From Flammeovirgaceae bacterium (GTDB lineage: Bacteria; Bacteroidota; Bacteroidia; Cytophagales; Cyclobacteriaceae), in assembly GCA_016709845.1 (NCBI GenBank), contig JADJMA010000002.1, positions 385,501 through 449,500 of the forward strand: a stretch of DNA of 64,000 nucleotides. Direction: 5' to 3'. Shown in pieces: positions 29,227 through 38,333 of the stretch. Below the pieces are notes generated by a model. The model was given only the letters and a program-made list of their open reading frames with translations. It did no database searches and was not told the DNA's origin. Within the stretch, counting starts at the first letter, position 1; every line of letters starts with the position of its first letter. Made by a program: the position numbers and the translations under genes.

Positions 29227-32178
29227 ATGAATAGATTATTACCGCTTTCCTTTTTTCTATCTCTTGCGCTCAGCAGTTTTGGGCAAGAAAAACTTATCCA
29301 TGGCACCATTACAAGCTCCGAAGATAAATCAGCATTACCTGGAGTTACCGTGGTTGTAAAGGGAACGAGCAAAGGCACCGTTACTGATCTCAATGGAAAC
29401 TATAAGATTCAAGTTGTTGGGCAAGAGAACGTATTACTGTTTTCTTCCATCGGTTTCATTTCGCAGGAAGTAACTATCAACAACAAAGAACAAATTAATA
29501 TTGTGTTAGAGGTAGATACCAAAGAACTAGCGGAAGTAGTTGTGACGGGATACCGAACAGGCGATAAGCGATTGCTCACGGAGTCCGTAGGCGTTGTAAA
29601 AACAGATGCCATCAAAGACTTACCTATTGCAACAATTGATGGTGCGCTGCAAGGACAAACTACCGGTGTGCAGGTTATTCAAAACTCAGGAACACCCGGT
29701 GGTGGTATGTCCGTAAGGATTAGAGGAACAACTTCTATAAGTGGTTCGGGGCAACCCTTATATGTAATCGATGGTATTCCTGTAACCACGGGTGATTATG
29801 CCCAGGTAGGCTACGAAGGTCAGGGTATCAATTCCTTAGCTGATTTAAATCCAAATGAAATAGAATCTTTTTCAATACTTAAGGATGCTGCCGCAGCTGC
29901 CATTTATGGTGCGCGTGGCTCCAATGGCGTAGTTCTTATAACAACCAAACGCGGAAAATCTGGCGCTTCAGTTATCAGCTTTAATACCTACTATGGCTTT
30001 CAGCAACCGTGGAAACAATTAGATATGCTTAACTCACATCAATGGATGGCATATCGTAATGATTTAACCAACTCCACTATTTTTACTGAGGCAGACATGG
30101 CCAAGGACACTACCAATACCAATTGGCAGGATGCCATCTTTAGAACGGCCCCTATAGCGAGTTATGATTTGTCTGTAAATGGTGGCGATGAGAAGACTAA
30201 GTTCTTTGCTTCGGGAAGTTATTTTAGTCAAACGGGTATTATTATTGGTTCGGATTATCAACGTGCGAATGCGCGTTTAAACGTGGATCACAAAGTAAAT
30301 AGTAAACTAAGCCTGGGCACAAGCATCGGTCTCACGTACTCAAAAACAAATCGTATTGAAGGAGATCAATCATTACATGGCCCTCACCCAAATCGAATTT
30401 CTACACCTAATATTTATCCGGTTTATAATCCCGATGGATCATACAATCAAGCGGGGCCATACTCAAATGCGGTTTCAATCGCCAACGAAGCAACGAACGA
30501 AAACTTTACTTACCGCACACTAGGAAATGTTTTTGCTGAATATCAAATAATTCCTGGCTTATCTATTACCACAAAGTGGGCAGTCGATTTTTATAATTTA
30601 AGAGAACACGCGTTTGAGTATAACACGGTGCAAGGGGCTAAATACAATGGGTTAGGGTTCGAGACTTACACAAACGTATTGAACTTAGTAAGTAATAATA
30701 TTTTGAAATACGAAAAGGTTATTAATGATCACAATTTCGATTTCCTGCTTGGATACAGTTTTGAAAAAAAACAAACCCGAAATATTTACATTCGCGGACA
30801 AGATTATGCCAGTGCTGATCTGGAGTATTTAAACTCCGCCTCTACTTTCGTAAGTCCTACGGCTTCCGCTTTAGACCAGGGTATTCGCTCGTTCTTTGGC
30901 AAAGCCAACTATAATTACGCGAACAAATATTTACTAGGTTTCTCTGCACGCATGGATGCGTCCACTAATTTTGGAAGTAATAATAAGAATGGATTTTTCC
31001 CCTCCGTTTCGGCTGCCTGGAGACTGAGTGAGGAGGATTTTATCAAAAATAATCTTCCGAGTATAACACAACTTAAACTACGTGCTAGTTATGGATTACT
31101 GGGTAATGATAACATCCCGCCTTTTCAGTATGCTTCACTTTATGGAACGGGAACTTACAATAGTTCACCGGCCATTTACCCTAATAACATGCCCAATCCA
31201 AATTTGAACTGGGAAACCACCGCGCAGGCAGATATTGGCGTAGATGTTTCACTTCACGATCGTTTTACAATAGGTGTGGATATTTATAACAAACTAACGA
31301 AAGACCTATTGCTAAGCAGACCTCTGCCTCCTACAACTGGATTTTCAAGTATCGTGGAGAATATAGGTGAAATGGAGAACAAAGGAATTGAAGTAAGCCT
31401 CGGTGTGCAACAAAATATTGGTCCTGTTAAATGGACGTCAAATTTAAATGTCTCTGCAAATCGGAATAAAGTTTTGAAGCTTTATAATGATCAACCTATT
31501 GATGACTTAGGGCGAGGAAGCAACCGCGTTATGGTTGGTCAACCTATTGGTATATTCTACAGTTACCAATCCCTTGGTGTTAATCCATCAACCGGAGATA
31601 TTGTTTATTTAGATAAGAACTTTGATAAGTCTATTACTACTGACGACCGGACTATTATTGGAAATCCGCAGCCCAAATTTGTTGGCGGATTTACCAATGG
31701 CTTTTCATATAAAAATTTCGATCTGAATGTATTCTTTCAGTTTTCGTATGGCAACGATGTGTTTAATGGGTCAAGGCTTTACCTTGAATCTTTGCAGGGC
31801 GGAGATAATCAAACCACCGCTGTGCTAAGACGATGGATGCAACCGGGAGACATAACCGATGTTCCGCGTGCTACTAACGATGCCGTAAAAGCAGGAGAAA
31901 ACAAGCGGGTTTCGTCACGTTTTATTGAAGACGGTTCCTATCTGCGTTTAAAAAACCTCGCGTTAGGTTATAATGTTAGCCGGGATCTTATTCGCAAATT
32001 ACACATCAATAGTTTGCGCTTTTATGTGAGTGCGCAAAATCTACTCACGTTTACCAACTATTCAGGGCTCGATCCGGAAGTGAACTATAGTGGTAATAGT
32101 ACCCGGGTTGTTGGAACAGATTTTTTCACCTTCCCACAAGCACGTGCCGTAACACTGGGAGCCAATCTTAAATTTTAA
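29227..32178 (+). CDS. SusC/RagA-family TonB-linked outer-membrane protein
   Basis: 983 residues: signal peptide (LALSSFG), CarboxypepD_reg-like domain (about 22-105), plug carrying the SusC signature (LKDAAAAAIYGARGSNGVV), and a large beta barrel ending in LGANLKF. It imports oligomeric substrates together with the SusD lipoprotein encoded 6 nt downstream. The gene order S51 protein - SusC - SusD - two PKD/YWTD lipoproteins suggests peptide-like rather than glycan substrate; no glycoside hydrolase is present nearby. Confidence 0.95.
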   Translation: MNRLLPLSFFLSLALSSFGQEKLIHGTITSSEDKSALPGVTVVVKGTSKGTVTDLNGNYKIQVVGQENVLLFSSIGFISQEVTINNKEQINIVLEVDTKELAEVVVTGYRTGDKRLLTESVGVVKTDAIKDLPIATIDGALQGQTTGVQVIQNSGTPGGGMSVRIRGTTSISGSGQPLYVIDGIPVTTGDYAQVGYEGQGINSLADLNPNEIESFSILKDAAAAAIYGARGSNGVVLITTKRGKSGASVISFNTYYGFQQPWKQLDMLNSHQWMAYRNDLTNSTIFTEADMAKDTTNTNWQDAIFRTAPIASYDLSVNGGDEKTKFFASGSYFSQTGIIIGSDYQRANARLNVDHKVNSKLSLGTSIGLTYSKTNRIEGDQSLHGPHPNRISTPNIYPVYNPDGSYNQAGPYSNAVSIANEATNENFTYRTLGNVFAEYQIIPGLSITTKWAVDFYNLREHAFEYNTVQGAKYNGLGFETYTNVLNLVSNNILKYEKVINDHNFDFLLGYSFEKKQTRNIYIRGQDYASADLEYLNSASTFVSPTASALDQGIRSFFGKANYNYANKYLLGFSARMDASTNFGSNNKNGFFPSVSAAWRLSEEDFIKNNLPSITQLKLRASYGLLGNDNIPPFQYASLYGTGTYNSSPAIYPNNMPNPNLNWETTAQADIGVDVSLHDRFTIGVDIYNKLTKDLLLSRPLPPTTGFSSIVENIGEMENKGIEVSLGVQQNIGPVKWTSNLNVSANRNKVLKLYNDQPIDDLGRGSNRVMVGQPIGIFYSYQSLGVNPSTGDIVYLDKNFDKSITTDDRTIIGNPQPKFVGGFTNGFSYKNFDLNVFFQFSYGNDVFNGSRLYLESLQGGDNQTTAVLRRWMQPGDITDVPRATNDAVKAGENKRVSSRFIEDGSYLRLKNLALGYNVSRDLIRKLHINSLRFYVSAQNLLTFTNYSGLDPEVNYSGNSTRVVGTDFFTFPQARAVTLGANLKF

Positions 32179-32184
32179 TTAGCG

Positions 32185-33504
32185 ATGAGAAAAATAACTA
32201 CACTTATTTTAATTCTTTCCATAGCTTCTGCTTGCGATGTGTTAGATGTAAAACCGCAAAGTTCAATTCCTGCCAGTGAGGCCTTTAAAAATAAGGCCGG
32301 GATTGAGCAGGGCGTTTTGGGATCATACATTCCCTTTCAATACTTAAGTTATTATGGAAGAACGTACCTTATCTTTTCTGATTTGGCAGCCGACAACCTT
32401 ATTAACCCTATTGATGGCACTCAGGTAGATTACCGTGAGGTTGATAATAATAACATCTTTCCTGACAACGGAGGGATTTCAGGAATCTGGGGATCTGCCT
32501 ATGAAGGAATCAATAATGCAAACAATGTGATTGCCGCCATACCCGGCATGACTGATATGACGGATGCTGAAAAAAATAAAGCCCTTGGTGAATTATATTT
32601 TATCCGTGCTTTAAATCATTTCAACCTTCTTAATTATTATGGAGCAATACCTGTAATAACTACTCCTACTGTAGGTACCAATGCTATCGATGTTCCCAGA
32701 AAGCCGGTGGCAGAAGTCTATCAACAAATTATTAGTGATTTGATATTTGCCGAAGCCCAATTAACAACATCATCGGTAAAAGTAAGAGGATCGAAATATG
32801 CTGCCACGGCATTGTTAGCCCGCGTATATTTGTATCAGGGCAATTACACTAAAGCTATAGAAAAGGCAACTGATGTTATTACTAATGGCGGATACAGCCT
32901 GCTTCCCTATGAGGATATTTTTGCAGATGGCTCTGCAGAATCTATTTTTGAAATAGACTTTACCACGCTAACCAGAAACCGGATAGCCGAATACAATTTC
33001 CCAAAGTCATTAAATGGAAGAAGAGAGGTGGCACCGGATAATGCAATCTTAAATGCCTATGAGCCGGGTGATGTCCGATACACTGCCTCTATTGCCTTTG
33101 ACGGAACATTGCCTTATGCGATAAAATACCCTGACTTAGCTAAGGGAGAGGAGAACGTAATTGTGCTTAGGTTGGCAGACATGTATCTTATAAGGGCGGA
33201 AGCAAACGCTAAGCTGTCGCAAAATCTTGCTCAGGTACAGAATGATATTAATGAAATTCGGGGAAGAGCAAATTTAGGTAATACCCCAGCCAGTTCGTTT
33301 TCAACTTTACTCGCAGCCATTGAGCAAGAACGTTGGGTAGAATTTGCTTTTGAAGGACACCGCTGGTTCGATTTAGTAAGAACCCAACGTGCAACAACAG
33401 TACTTCCAAATGTTACAAATATTAATAAAACACTTTTTCCACTTCCTTTGTCAGAAATTTTAACCAACAAAAATCCGGAAATGAAGCAAAACCCGGGGTA
33501 TTAA
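32185..33504 (+). CDS. SusD/RagB-family nutrient-binding lipoprotein
   Basis: 439 residues with a lipoprotein signal (ILSIASAC, then DVLDVKPQSS). Typical SusD elements: LGELYFIRALNHFNLLNYYG (TPR-like helices), PRKPVAEVYQQIISDL, and C-terminal QERWVEFAFEGHRWFDLVRT. It forms the lid of the SusC channel and captures ligand at the cell surface. Cotranscribed with SusC (6-nt gap). Confidence 0.95.
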   Translation: MRKITTLILILSIASACDVLDVKPQSSIPASEAFKNKAGIEQGVLGSYIPFQYLSYYGRTYLIFSDLAADNLINPIDGTQVDYREVDNNNIFPDNGGISGIWGSAYEGINNANNVIAAIPGMTDMTDAEKNKALGELYFIRALNHFNLLNYYGAIPVITTPTVGTNAIDVPRKPVAEVYQQIISDLIFAEAQLTTSSVKVRGSKYAATALLARVYLYQGNYTKAIEKATDVITNGGYSLLPYEDIFADGSAESIFEIDFTTLTRNRIAEYNFPKSLNGRREVAPDNAILNAYEPGDVRYTASIAFDGTLPYAIKYPDLAKGEENVIVLRLADMYLIRAEANAKLSQNLAQVQNDINEIRGRANLGNTPASSFSTLLAAIEQERWVEFAFEGHRWFDLVRTQRATTVLPNVTNINKTLFPLPLSEILTNKNPEMKQNPGY

Positions 33505-33527
33505 TTTAAATTAAACAATAAACAATT

Positions 33528-34634
33528 ATGAAAATGAAAATGAAATTATTCTTATCAAGCTTAATGCTTTTGGCACTGAGTTTAATGACCATCTCGTGCA
33601 CTAAAGATGAAGAGCCACTACCCGTGCCCGTTGCTGCATTTACACCCAGCAAAACAACGGCTACCGTTGGCGAAGCAATTACTTTTACAAATGAATCAAC
33701 CGATGCTACCTCCTATACCTGGAGTTTTGGCGATGGTACAACATCTACTGACGAAGCGCCCAGTAAAACGTACACGGCAGCAGGCACATTTACAGTAACC
33801 TTGGTGGCCACAGGAGCTGGCGGCACAAATAGTAAAGACCAAGACATAACGGTTTTGGTGGGCACGGAAGTATATTTTATTGATTATTCTGATGCAAAAA
33901 TTGCAAAGTTCGCACTTAGTAGCCCCGCCACTGTTACCAATATTCTTGATATCACTAACAATAATGGAATAGCATTAGCGCACGATGCTGTTAATAATAA
34001 AATCTATTTCAGCGGCTATACTGATGCAACTGACATTGGAGGTGTATGGAAAGTTAATATGGATGGAACAGGAGTTACCAATGTGATCACTGATCTATAC
34101 GATCCTTATGGCATTGCTCTGAATGTAGCGGGCAACAAACTTTATGTAGCTGATTTTGGAGACGTACTTGGACAGATTTATCGTACTAATTTGGATGGCA
34201 CAGCAATGACTACAGTTGTTGAAGTAGTTGGTGAGTCAGGATATACATCTGTTGCTTTAGATTTGGTCAATAATAAAATGTATTATTTTCCATGGGATGA
34301 GGAGAATTTATATCGAGCTAATCTTGATGGAACTAACAAAGAGGTGGTTGTTGCGGGAGCTTTTGGATATGCCGTTTTAGTAGACGCAGCTCATAATAAA
34401 ATTTATTTTAATGATCGCAATAGTGCTAGCGGTGATCTAAGATCGGCAAGTCTTACAGGAACGAATGTAACAACAGTAGATGCTACCGCCTCCCGCATAT
34501 ACGGTATTGCAATAAATAGTAATAAACTCTATTGGTCGTCAAGAGAGAACGGAGAAATTTATCAGGCAAACTTGGATGGAACGGGTAAGGTTACTATTAA
34601 ATCAGGCCTTTCCAGCCCACGAGGAATTTTGTAA
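33528..34634 (+). CDS. PKD-domain plus YWTD-propeller surface lipoprotein (first copy)
   Basis: 368 residues. Lipoprotein signal (LMTISC, then TKDEEP), a PKD domain (about 35-112; FTNESTDATSYTWSFGDGT) and a six-bladed beta-propeller with LDLR class-B-like repeats (NKIYFSG, NKLYVAD, NKMYYFP, NKIYFND, NKLYWSS; NLDGT linkers). Such proteins bind ligands rather than catalyse. It follows susD by 23 nt in the same operon. The C-terminus stops abruptly at SPRGIL, while the paralogue downstream continues past the matching STRGIS; a missing T at about 34630 would add only two residues. Confidence 0.85.
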   Translation: MKMKMKLFLSSLMLLALSLMTISCTKDEEPLPVPVAAFTPSKTTATVGEAITFTNESTDATSYTWSFGDGTTSTDEAPSKTYTAAGTFTVTLVATGAGGTNSKDQDITVLVGTEVYFIDYSDAKIAKFALSSPATVTNILDITNNNGIALAHDAVNNKIYFSGYTDATDIGGVWKVNMDGTGVTNVITDLYDPYGIALNVAGNKLYVADFGDVLGQIYRTNLDGTAMTTVVEVVGESGYTSVALDLVNNKMYYFPWDEENLYRANLDGTNKEVVVAGAFGYAVLVDAAHNKIYFNDRNSASGDLRSASLTGTNVTTVDATASRIYGIAINSNKLYWSSRENGEIYQANLDGTGKVTIKSGLSSPRGIL

Positions 34635-34659
34635 AGTAATAGAACAAAAGACGATAATC

Positions 34660-35793
34660 ATGCGGAAGATATTTTTTTTATTGTTGTTTGGAGTAAGTTT
34701 TATGGTAATCGAAAGCTGTAAAGATGACGGCTTTCCCGTTCCTCCGGCTACCACAGAGCCACAGTTTACGTACACCATTTCCAACGATGGCTTCGCTCCG
34801 GCTACAGTAACTTTTACAGATAATTCCGTTATCCCCGAAAGGGCAGGAAGTGTTTCTTACGCGTGGTCGTTTGGAGATGGTACTACATCGGGCGAAACAA
34901 ACCCGGTGCACGAATACCCAACGGCTGGCGTGTACACAGTAAAATTGGTGTTAGTAACCACTGCCTCTGCCGAGGTGGTGGAAACTACCCAATCTATTGT
35001 GGTTAAAGATTTGAATGCTTCAGGGTTACCCGTGTTCTTTACCGATGGAAGTACGGTTTACACCGCGCTTATCAATGACGATGCTCCTATTGCAACTTCC
35101 ATTGGTATAACCACGCTGATGGATTCTTACGGAATGGCGGTAGATACCATTAATCAGAAACTTTACATTGCTGATTTTGATGCCGGAAAAATTTTGGTGG
35201 CAAATGTTGATGGTACAAATCTTAAGGATTTTCGCACCGGTATAGGTAGTCCGGATGGGGTTGCCATAGACTATGCCGATCAAAAAATCTATTGGGATAC
35301 GGATGATGGTGTTCGCAGAGCCGATCTTGCCAATACTGATGTTACACAATTTGAAGATTTTGTAACCGGGCAGGCCAATGATCCTGAAGGTGTATCCATT
35401 GATCCTGTTACGCATTTTGTTTTTTGGAATAACTACGATGGCGGGATTTGGAAAAAACATGTAAATGGATCAGGTCTAGCTCAAATTGGGGCTGGCGATG
35501 GGGGCGGAAGTTCAATCATCATCAACAATAGAATATTCTTTGATGAGTATATTGCCTCTGGCGATATTCGTATTAAGTCTGCCAACCTGGATGGTACGGG
35601 AGTAGCCACAGTGATTACCGGAATTTCACGCGTTGTATTTGGCTTAGCGTATGATAAAAAATCGAATAAGATTTATTGGGGCGATAGAAATAAGCTAAAT
35701 ATAATGAGAGCCAATACAGATGGCAGCGGTGCTGAAATCTGGTATTCGGGCATGAGCACACGAGGCATTAGCATTGGCAAGCGTAAACTCTAA
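34660..35793 (+). CDS. PKD-domain plus YWTD-propeller surface lipoprotein (second copy)
   Basis: 377 residues from ATG 34660, rather than in-frame codons further upstream that overlap the previous gene. Lipoprotein signal (MVIESC, then KDDGFP), PKD domain (about 32-115; FTDNSV..YAWSFGDGTTSGE), and a propeller with YWTD-like blades (QKLYIADFDAGKI, QKIYWDTDDGV, HFVFWNNYDGG, NKIYWGDRNKL). It is a diverged tandem paralogue of the preceding gene, which suggests duplication within the operon. Ligand binding at the surface next to SusCD is the likely role. A strong terminator follows. Confidence 0.86.
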   Translation: MRKIFFLLLFGVSFMVIESCKDDGFPVPPATTEPQFTYTISNDGFAPATVTFTDNSVIPERAGSVSYAWSFGDGTTSGETNPVHEYPTAGVYTVKLVLVTTASAEVVETTQSIVVKDLNASGLPVFFTDGSTVYTALINDDAPIATSIGITTLMDSYGMAVDTINQKLYIADFDAGKILVANVDGTNLKDFRTGIGSPDGVAIDYADQKIYWDTDDGVRRADLANTDVTQFEDFVTGQANDPEGVSIDPVTHFVFWNNYDGGIWKKHVNGSGLAQIGAGDGGGSSIIINNRIFFDEYIASGDIRIKSANLDGTGVATVITGISRVVFGLAYDKKSNKIYWGDRNKLNIMRANTDGSGAEIWYSGMSTRGISIGKRKL

Positions 35794-35814
35794 TCTTTAC
35801 TTTCTCTAACAAAC

Positions 35815-35842
35815 AAAAAAGTCAGCTCAGGCTGACTTTTTT
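35815..35842 (+). terminator. Intrinsic terminator of the SusCD operon
   Basis: Perfect hairpin AAAAAAGTCAGC / GCTGACTTTTTT with a TCAG loop, 22 nt after the last stop codon. The arms are flanked by A and T runs, so it could terminate in both directions. Confidence 0.9.
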
Positions 35843-35923
35843 ATTATCAAGGGTTCTATCAAATCATTCATTCAACATTATTCCAGAATGTAATTGAATA
35901 CTCATAAACCTTATTCTTTCCCA

Positions 35924-36378
35924 CTACTTTTTAACATAAGCCACGCATTCAATCTCAACGCGTGCTCCCAGGGCCAAACCCGTTGTAGCAAAGGCGCTGC
36001 GTGCGGGTTTATGGTTGGGAAAGAATTTTATATACTCTGCACTCATTTGTGCCCAATCATTAATATCAGCAAGCATGCACGTGCACTTGATGATATTATC
36101 CATCGATGAACCATTTCGCTCCAACACGCTTTGAATGTTCTTCATAGCCTGAGTGGTTTCGGGGCCAATGCCCCGGGTACTAACTCATTATTCAAATCGC
36201 CCACTTGCCCCGATAAATACAACATGTCTCCATATTGCACTGCTTCCGAAAAAGGAAGACCTCGTTTTGCAAAATCTTCGGTTTGGAGATAGGTGGCTGT
36301 GGGGGTTGTTGTTTTTTCTGATGGCGTGCAGGAAAAAAGAATTATAGAGCCCGCTAATAATATTTTTAAAATTTTCAT
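35924..36378 (-). CDS. RidA-family lipoprotein, one apparent frameshift
   Basis: About 151 residues from ATG 36378. Lipobox (SIILFSC), then a RidA fold: FSEAVQYGDMLYLSGQVG, MKNIQSVLERNGSSMDNIIKCTCML and HKPARSAFATTGLALGARVEIECVAYV, with the catalytic-type Arg. The frame breaks at the run 36171-36174; one more G (minus strand) gives ELVPGGIGPETTQAMKNI. As a lipoprotein it acts outside the cytoplasm, like the other exported RidA at 13.5 kb. Substrate unknown. Confidence 0.82.
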
Positions 36379-36440
36379 AATGAAATAAATTAGGTGTTGA
36401 CTATCAGACACTTTCTCAAAAATTCAGCTTGTGTGCAAAG

Positions 36441-36463
36441 CTTGTTGGAAGGCGATCAACAAG
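36441..36463. repeat. Palindromic repeat copy A
   Basis: CTTGTTGG...GATCAACAAG, a degenerate copy of the 23-bp palindrome found at 37273, 37354, 37392 (half) and 37915. It lies between the RidA lipoprotein and methyltransferase genes. Confidence 0.6.
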
Positions 36464-36479
36464 GACGCAGTTTTCATTG

Positions 36480-37125
36480 CTATCGTTTTACATAAGTCTC
36501 CACATGCCAAGGGAAAGATAGTGATCTCTCCTTTAGCTCAAATCCATTCTCAACGAATAGTGCTCGTACCGATGCCACACGATGTATGTAAGGCTTAAAT
36601 GGGTTTCCACGTAATCTGATGAACAAGACACCAAGGCCTCTAACCAGATCTGTTATAAAGCCATCCATGGGGTAGCTCAACGAAATGGTCTGATTAGCTT
36701 TTGAGCATGCTACCTTTAAGATGGCCTCAAAATCCGGATAACAACAAATCACTTTATCCAACGTAACGTGGTTGACGATGGGCAACTCTTCGGCTTTATC
36801 TGTAAAATCACCCATCATAAAATGAGCGCTTTCTTTAAAGTTATTTTTTGCAGCATGCTCTTGCGCTAATTGTAAATAACCAGAAGAGGCGTCTACAGCA
36901 AAGGTTTGTTTACCACCATGATTTAAAAACCACCATTGTATTGCACCAATGCCTCCGCCCACATCAAGCAACGATTCCCCAATGCGGGTTCTTTCTAATT
37001 GGTCAATGAGTTTTTTGGTCACTCGTGAGGGTCCTCTTTTTAAGTAACTTTTGTATTGTTTTTTTAGCAGTCTTTGCATCAAACAATTTGTCGGCCCCGC
37101 AACAATGTTCTTTAATAGTGGTCAT
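36480..37125 (-). CDS. Class I SAM-dependent methyltransferase, one apparent frameshift near the N-terminus
   Basis: About 215 residues. The SAM-binding motif I is LLDVGGGIGAIQWW, followed by AVDASSGYLQLAQEHA and a Trp/Pro-rich C-terminus. Upstream of the run of seven T at 37059-37065 (minus-strand A run), another frame encodes TTIKEHCCGADKLFDAKTAKK, which joins well to QYKSYLKRGPS if one A is removed. This N-terminus (CC..., FD..A, YxxxGPS) is usual for this methyltransferase type, so the start is ATG 37125 or 37131. Substrate unknown. It stands alone between palindromic repeats. Confidence 0.75.
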
Positions 37126-37219
37126 GTGCATTTTTAATTATTGTTGTTAGTGTGCGTTGAATACACAACTCTTGATGTACAAGATAGCAAATTTCAAAAT
37201 TCGTCTTTCAGGTGCGATG

Positions 37220-37282
37220 GCTTTTAAAATCGAATCATTCCTAATGGAGACAATACTTGAAATTTAGTAAGGCTTGTTGGTC
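37220..37282. repeat. 63-nt direct repeat, copy 1
   Basis: Matches 37862-37924 at 58 of 63 positions by eye, starting GCTTTTAAAATC and ending in the left arm of the palindrome CTTGTTGGTC. The two copies bracket the small membrane protein gene at 37404-37775. Confidence 0.75.
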
Positions 37283-37295
37283 AGCGACCAACAAG
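37273..37295. repeat. Palindromic repeat copy B
   Basis: Perfect palindrome CTTGTTGGTC-AGC-GACCAACAAG. No T run follows directly, so it is not an ordinary intrinsic terminator. Confidence 0.75.
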
Positions 37296-37353
37296 AACTA
37301 GGGAGTGGATAGAAGATTGTTCTCTTTTCAATTCACTAATGTTTAGTGTAAAG

Positions 37354-37406
37354 CTTGTTGGTCAACGACCAACAAAGAACGAAGGGTCAGCGACCAACAA
37401 GAACTA
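37354..37406. repeat. Palindromic repeat copies C and D
   Basis: C at 37354-37376: CTTGTTGGTC-AAC-GACCAACAAA. D is a truncated copy at 37385-37406 (GGTC-AGC-GACCAACAAG followed by AACTA, as also follows copy B). D reaches into the stop codon of the minus-strand gene at 37404. Confidence 0.7.
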
Positions 37407-37775
37407 AAGCGCTCCTACCAACAGTACAATTCCAAACACTAGTTCCATAAAAACCAATATTGAATACCATCTGTTAATTCTGGAAGACGCCCACGGATTT
37501 ATTAATCTTTTATTAAATCCAATGTATATAAGGCAACAACTCGAAAAAGTTAAAAGGAAACCTGCTGATTTGAATAGCTCTAGATCAACAAGAAGATATG
37601 TCCCAATTCCAACAAAAAAAATTGACAAGCCGTAAGATCTAAAGTCATCACTGAAATACACCATGTTATAATCTAGATCAACACTACTCTCATCTCTCAA
37701 TGTCTTTAAAGATTGAAAATAGAATATGATGTTACCCGCAATAATTATAACGACTCCAACAATAGAACTAATCAT
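37404..37775 (-). CDS. Small hypothetical membrane protein
   Basis: 123 residues, not recognised. Four hydrophobic segments (about 2-20, 45-63, 68-86 and 103-121) with a charged first loop (KTLRDESSVDLDYN). No signal peptide beyond the first helix and no conserved motif. It lies alone between copies of the palindrome, with no operon partner. The frame is uninterrupted and the composition fits a membrane protein, but its reality rests only on that. Confidence 0.5.
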   Translation of the reverse strand: MISSIVGVVIIIAGNIIFYFQSLKTLRDESSVDLDYNMVYFSDDFRSYGLSIFFVGIGTYLLVDLELFKSAGFLLTFSSCCLIYIGFNKRLINPWASSRINRWYSILVFMELVFGIVLLVGAL

Positions 37776-37861
37776 TTTTTGATAGATTACCTACACCATT
37801 CCATAACACACTCAAGGGGTTCAATCTTAATTTAAAAAAATTTTGTGCGATTTTTTGCTCT

Positions 37862-37937
37862 GCTTTTAAAATCACATCATTCCTTACGGAGACAATACTT
37901 GAAATTTAGTGAGGCTTGTTGGTCCTCGATCAACAAG
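37862..37937. repeat. 63-nt repeat copy 2 with palindrome copy E
   Basis: Second copy of the 63-nt repeat (37862-37924) running into the palindrome CTTGTTGGTC-CTC-GATCAACAAG (37915-37937). It lies within the 222-nt gap between two small minus-strand genes; nothing else is seen in that gap. Confidence 0.72.
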
Positions 37938-37997
37938 CCTAAGTCAACAGGTGCTTATCAGTTATTATATCGATTTAATTTGAATTCAATTATTAAT

Positions 37998-38270
37998 TCA
38001 CTTCCAAAATATCCACATAGGCAGTACTTTGAACATAACTAGAATGTAATAAACACCAAGCCCAACACATACAAGTCCACCATATTTGTATTGGGTTAGT
38101 GACAATTTATTTGGTTCATAGTCCTTATTTAGGAAATGAATTATTTTGAGCGCTTTGTGCGGATTTATGAAATAAAATATTCCAAGTCCGATTAGTATTG
38201 TTGAAACTATTAGTCGTGTTGCATTTAATTCCATTTGTGAATGATTCTTTAAACTAAATTTATCTGTCAT
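37998..38270 (-). CDS. Small hypothetical membrane protein
   Basis: About 90 residues from ATG 38270 (MTDKFSL); starts at 38303 or at MELNAT are alternatives. Not recognised. Two hydrophobic segments (LIVSTILIGLGIFYFI and GGLVCVGLGVYYILVMF) flank a basic loop. The overall form is like that of other tiny two-helix proteins. It is the last of the single genes set apart by the palindromic repeat. Function unknown. Confidence 0.45.
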   Translation of the reverse strand: MTDKFSLKNHSQMELNATRLIVSTILIGLGIFYFINPHKALKIIHFLNKDYEPNKLSLTQYKYGGLVCVGLGVYYILVMFKVLPMWIFWK

Positions 38271-38333
38271 TTTAACAAAAAAGCACAATATTCGAATATA
38301 CACAATCGATATTTCATTTATAGAAATCCCTGT

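Larger units (their letters stand above)
37132..37403. other. Repeat-rich intergenic region
   Basis: 272 nt without a supported gene. It contains one copy of a 63-nt repeat (37220-37282) and palindrome copies at 37273-37295, 37354-37376 and 37392-37406; the last overlaps the stop region of the next gene. Confidence 0.6.

Noticed and set aside
35026..35460. 144-codon minus-strand open frame
   Set aside because: It is antisense to the YWTD propeller and is opened by its repeated codons; no start context or homology.
36441..37937. True integron attC array
   Set aside because: The palindromes lack the bulged attC form and an exact GTTRRRY/RYYYAAC pair, they are only 23 bp, and there is no integrase in the window. 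Kept only as a cassette-like layout.
36441..37937. CRISPR array
   Set aside because: Only a few repeats with unequal spacing, whole genes between them and no cas genes.
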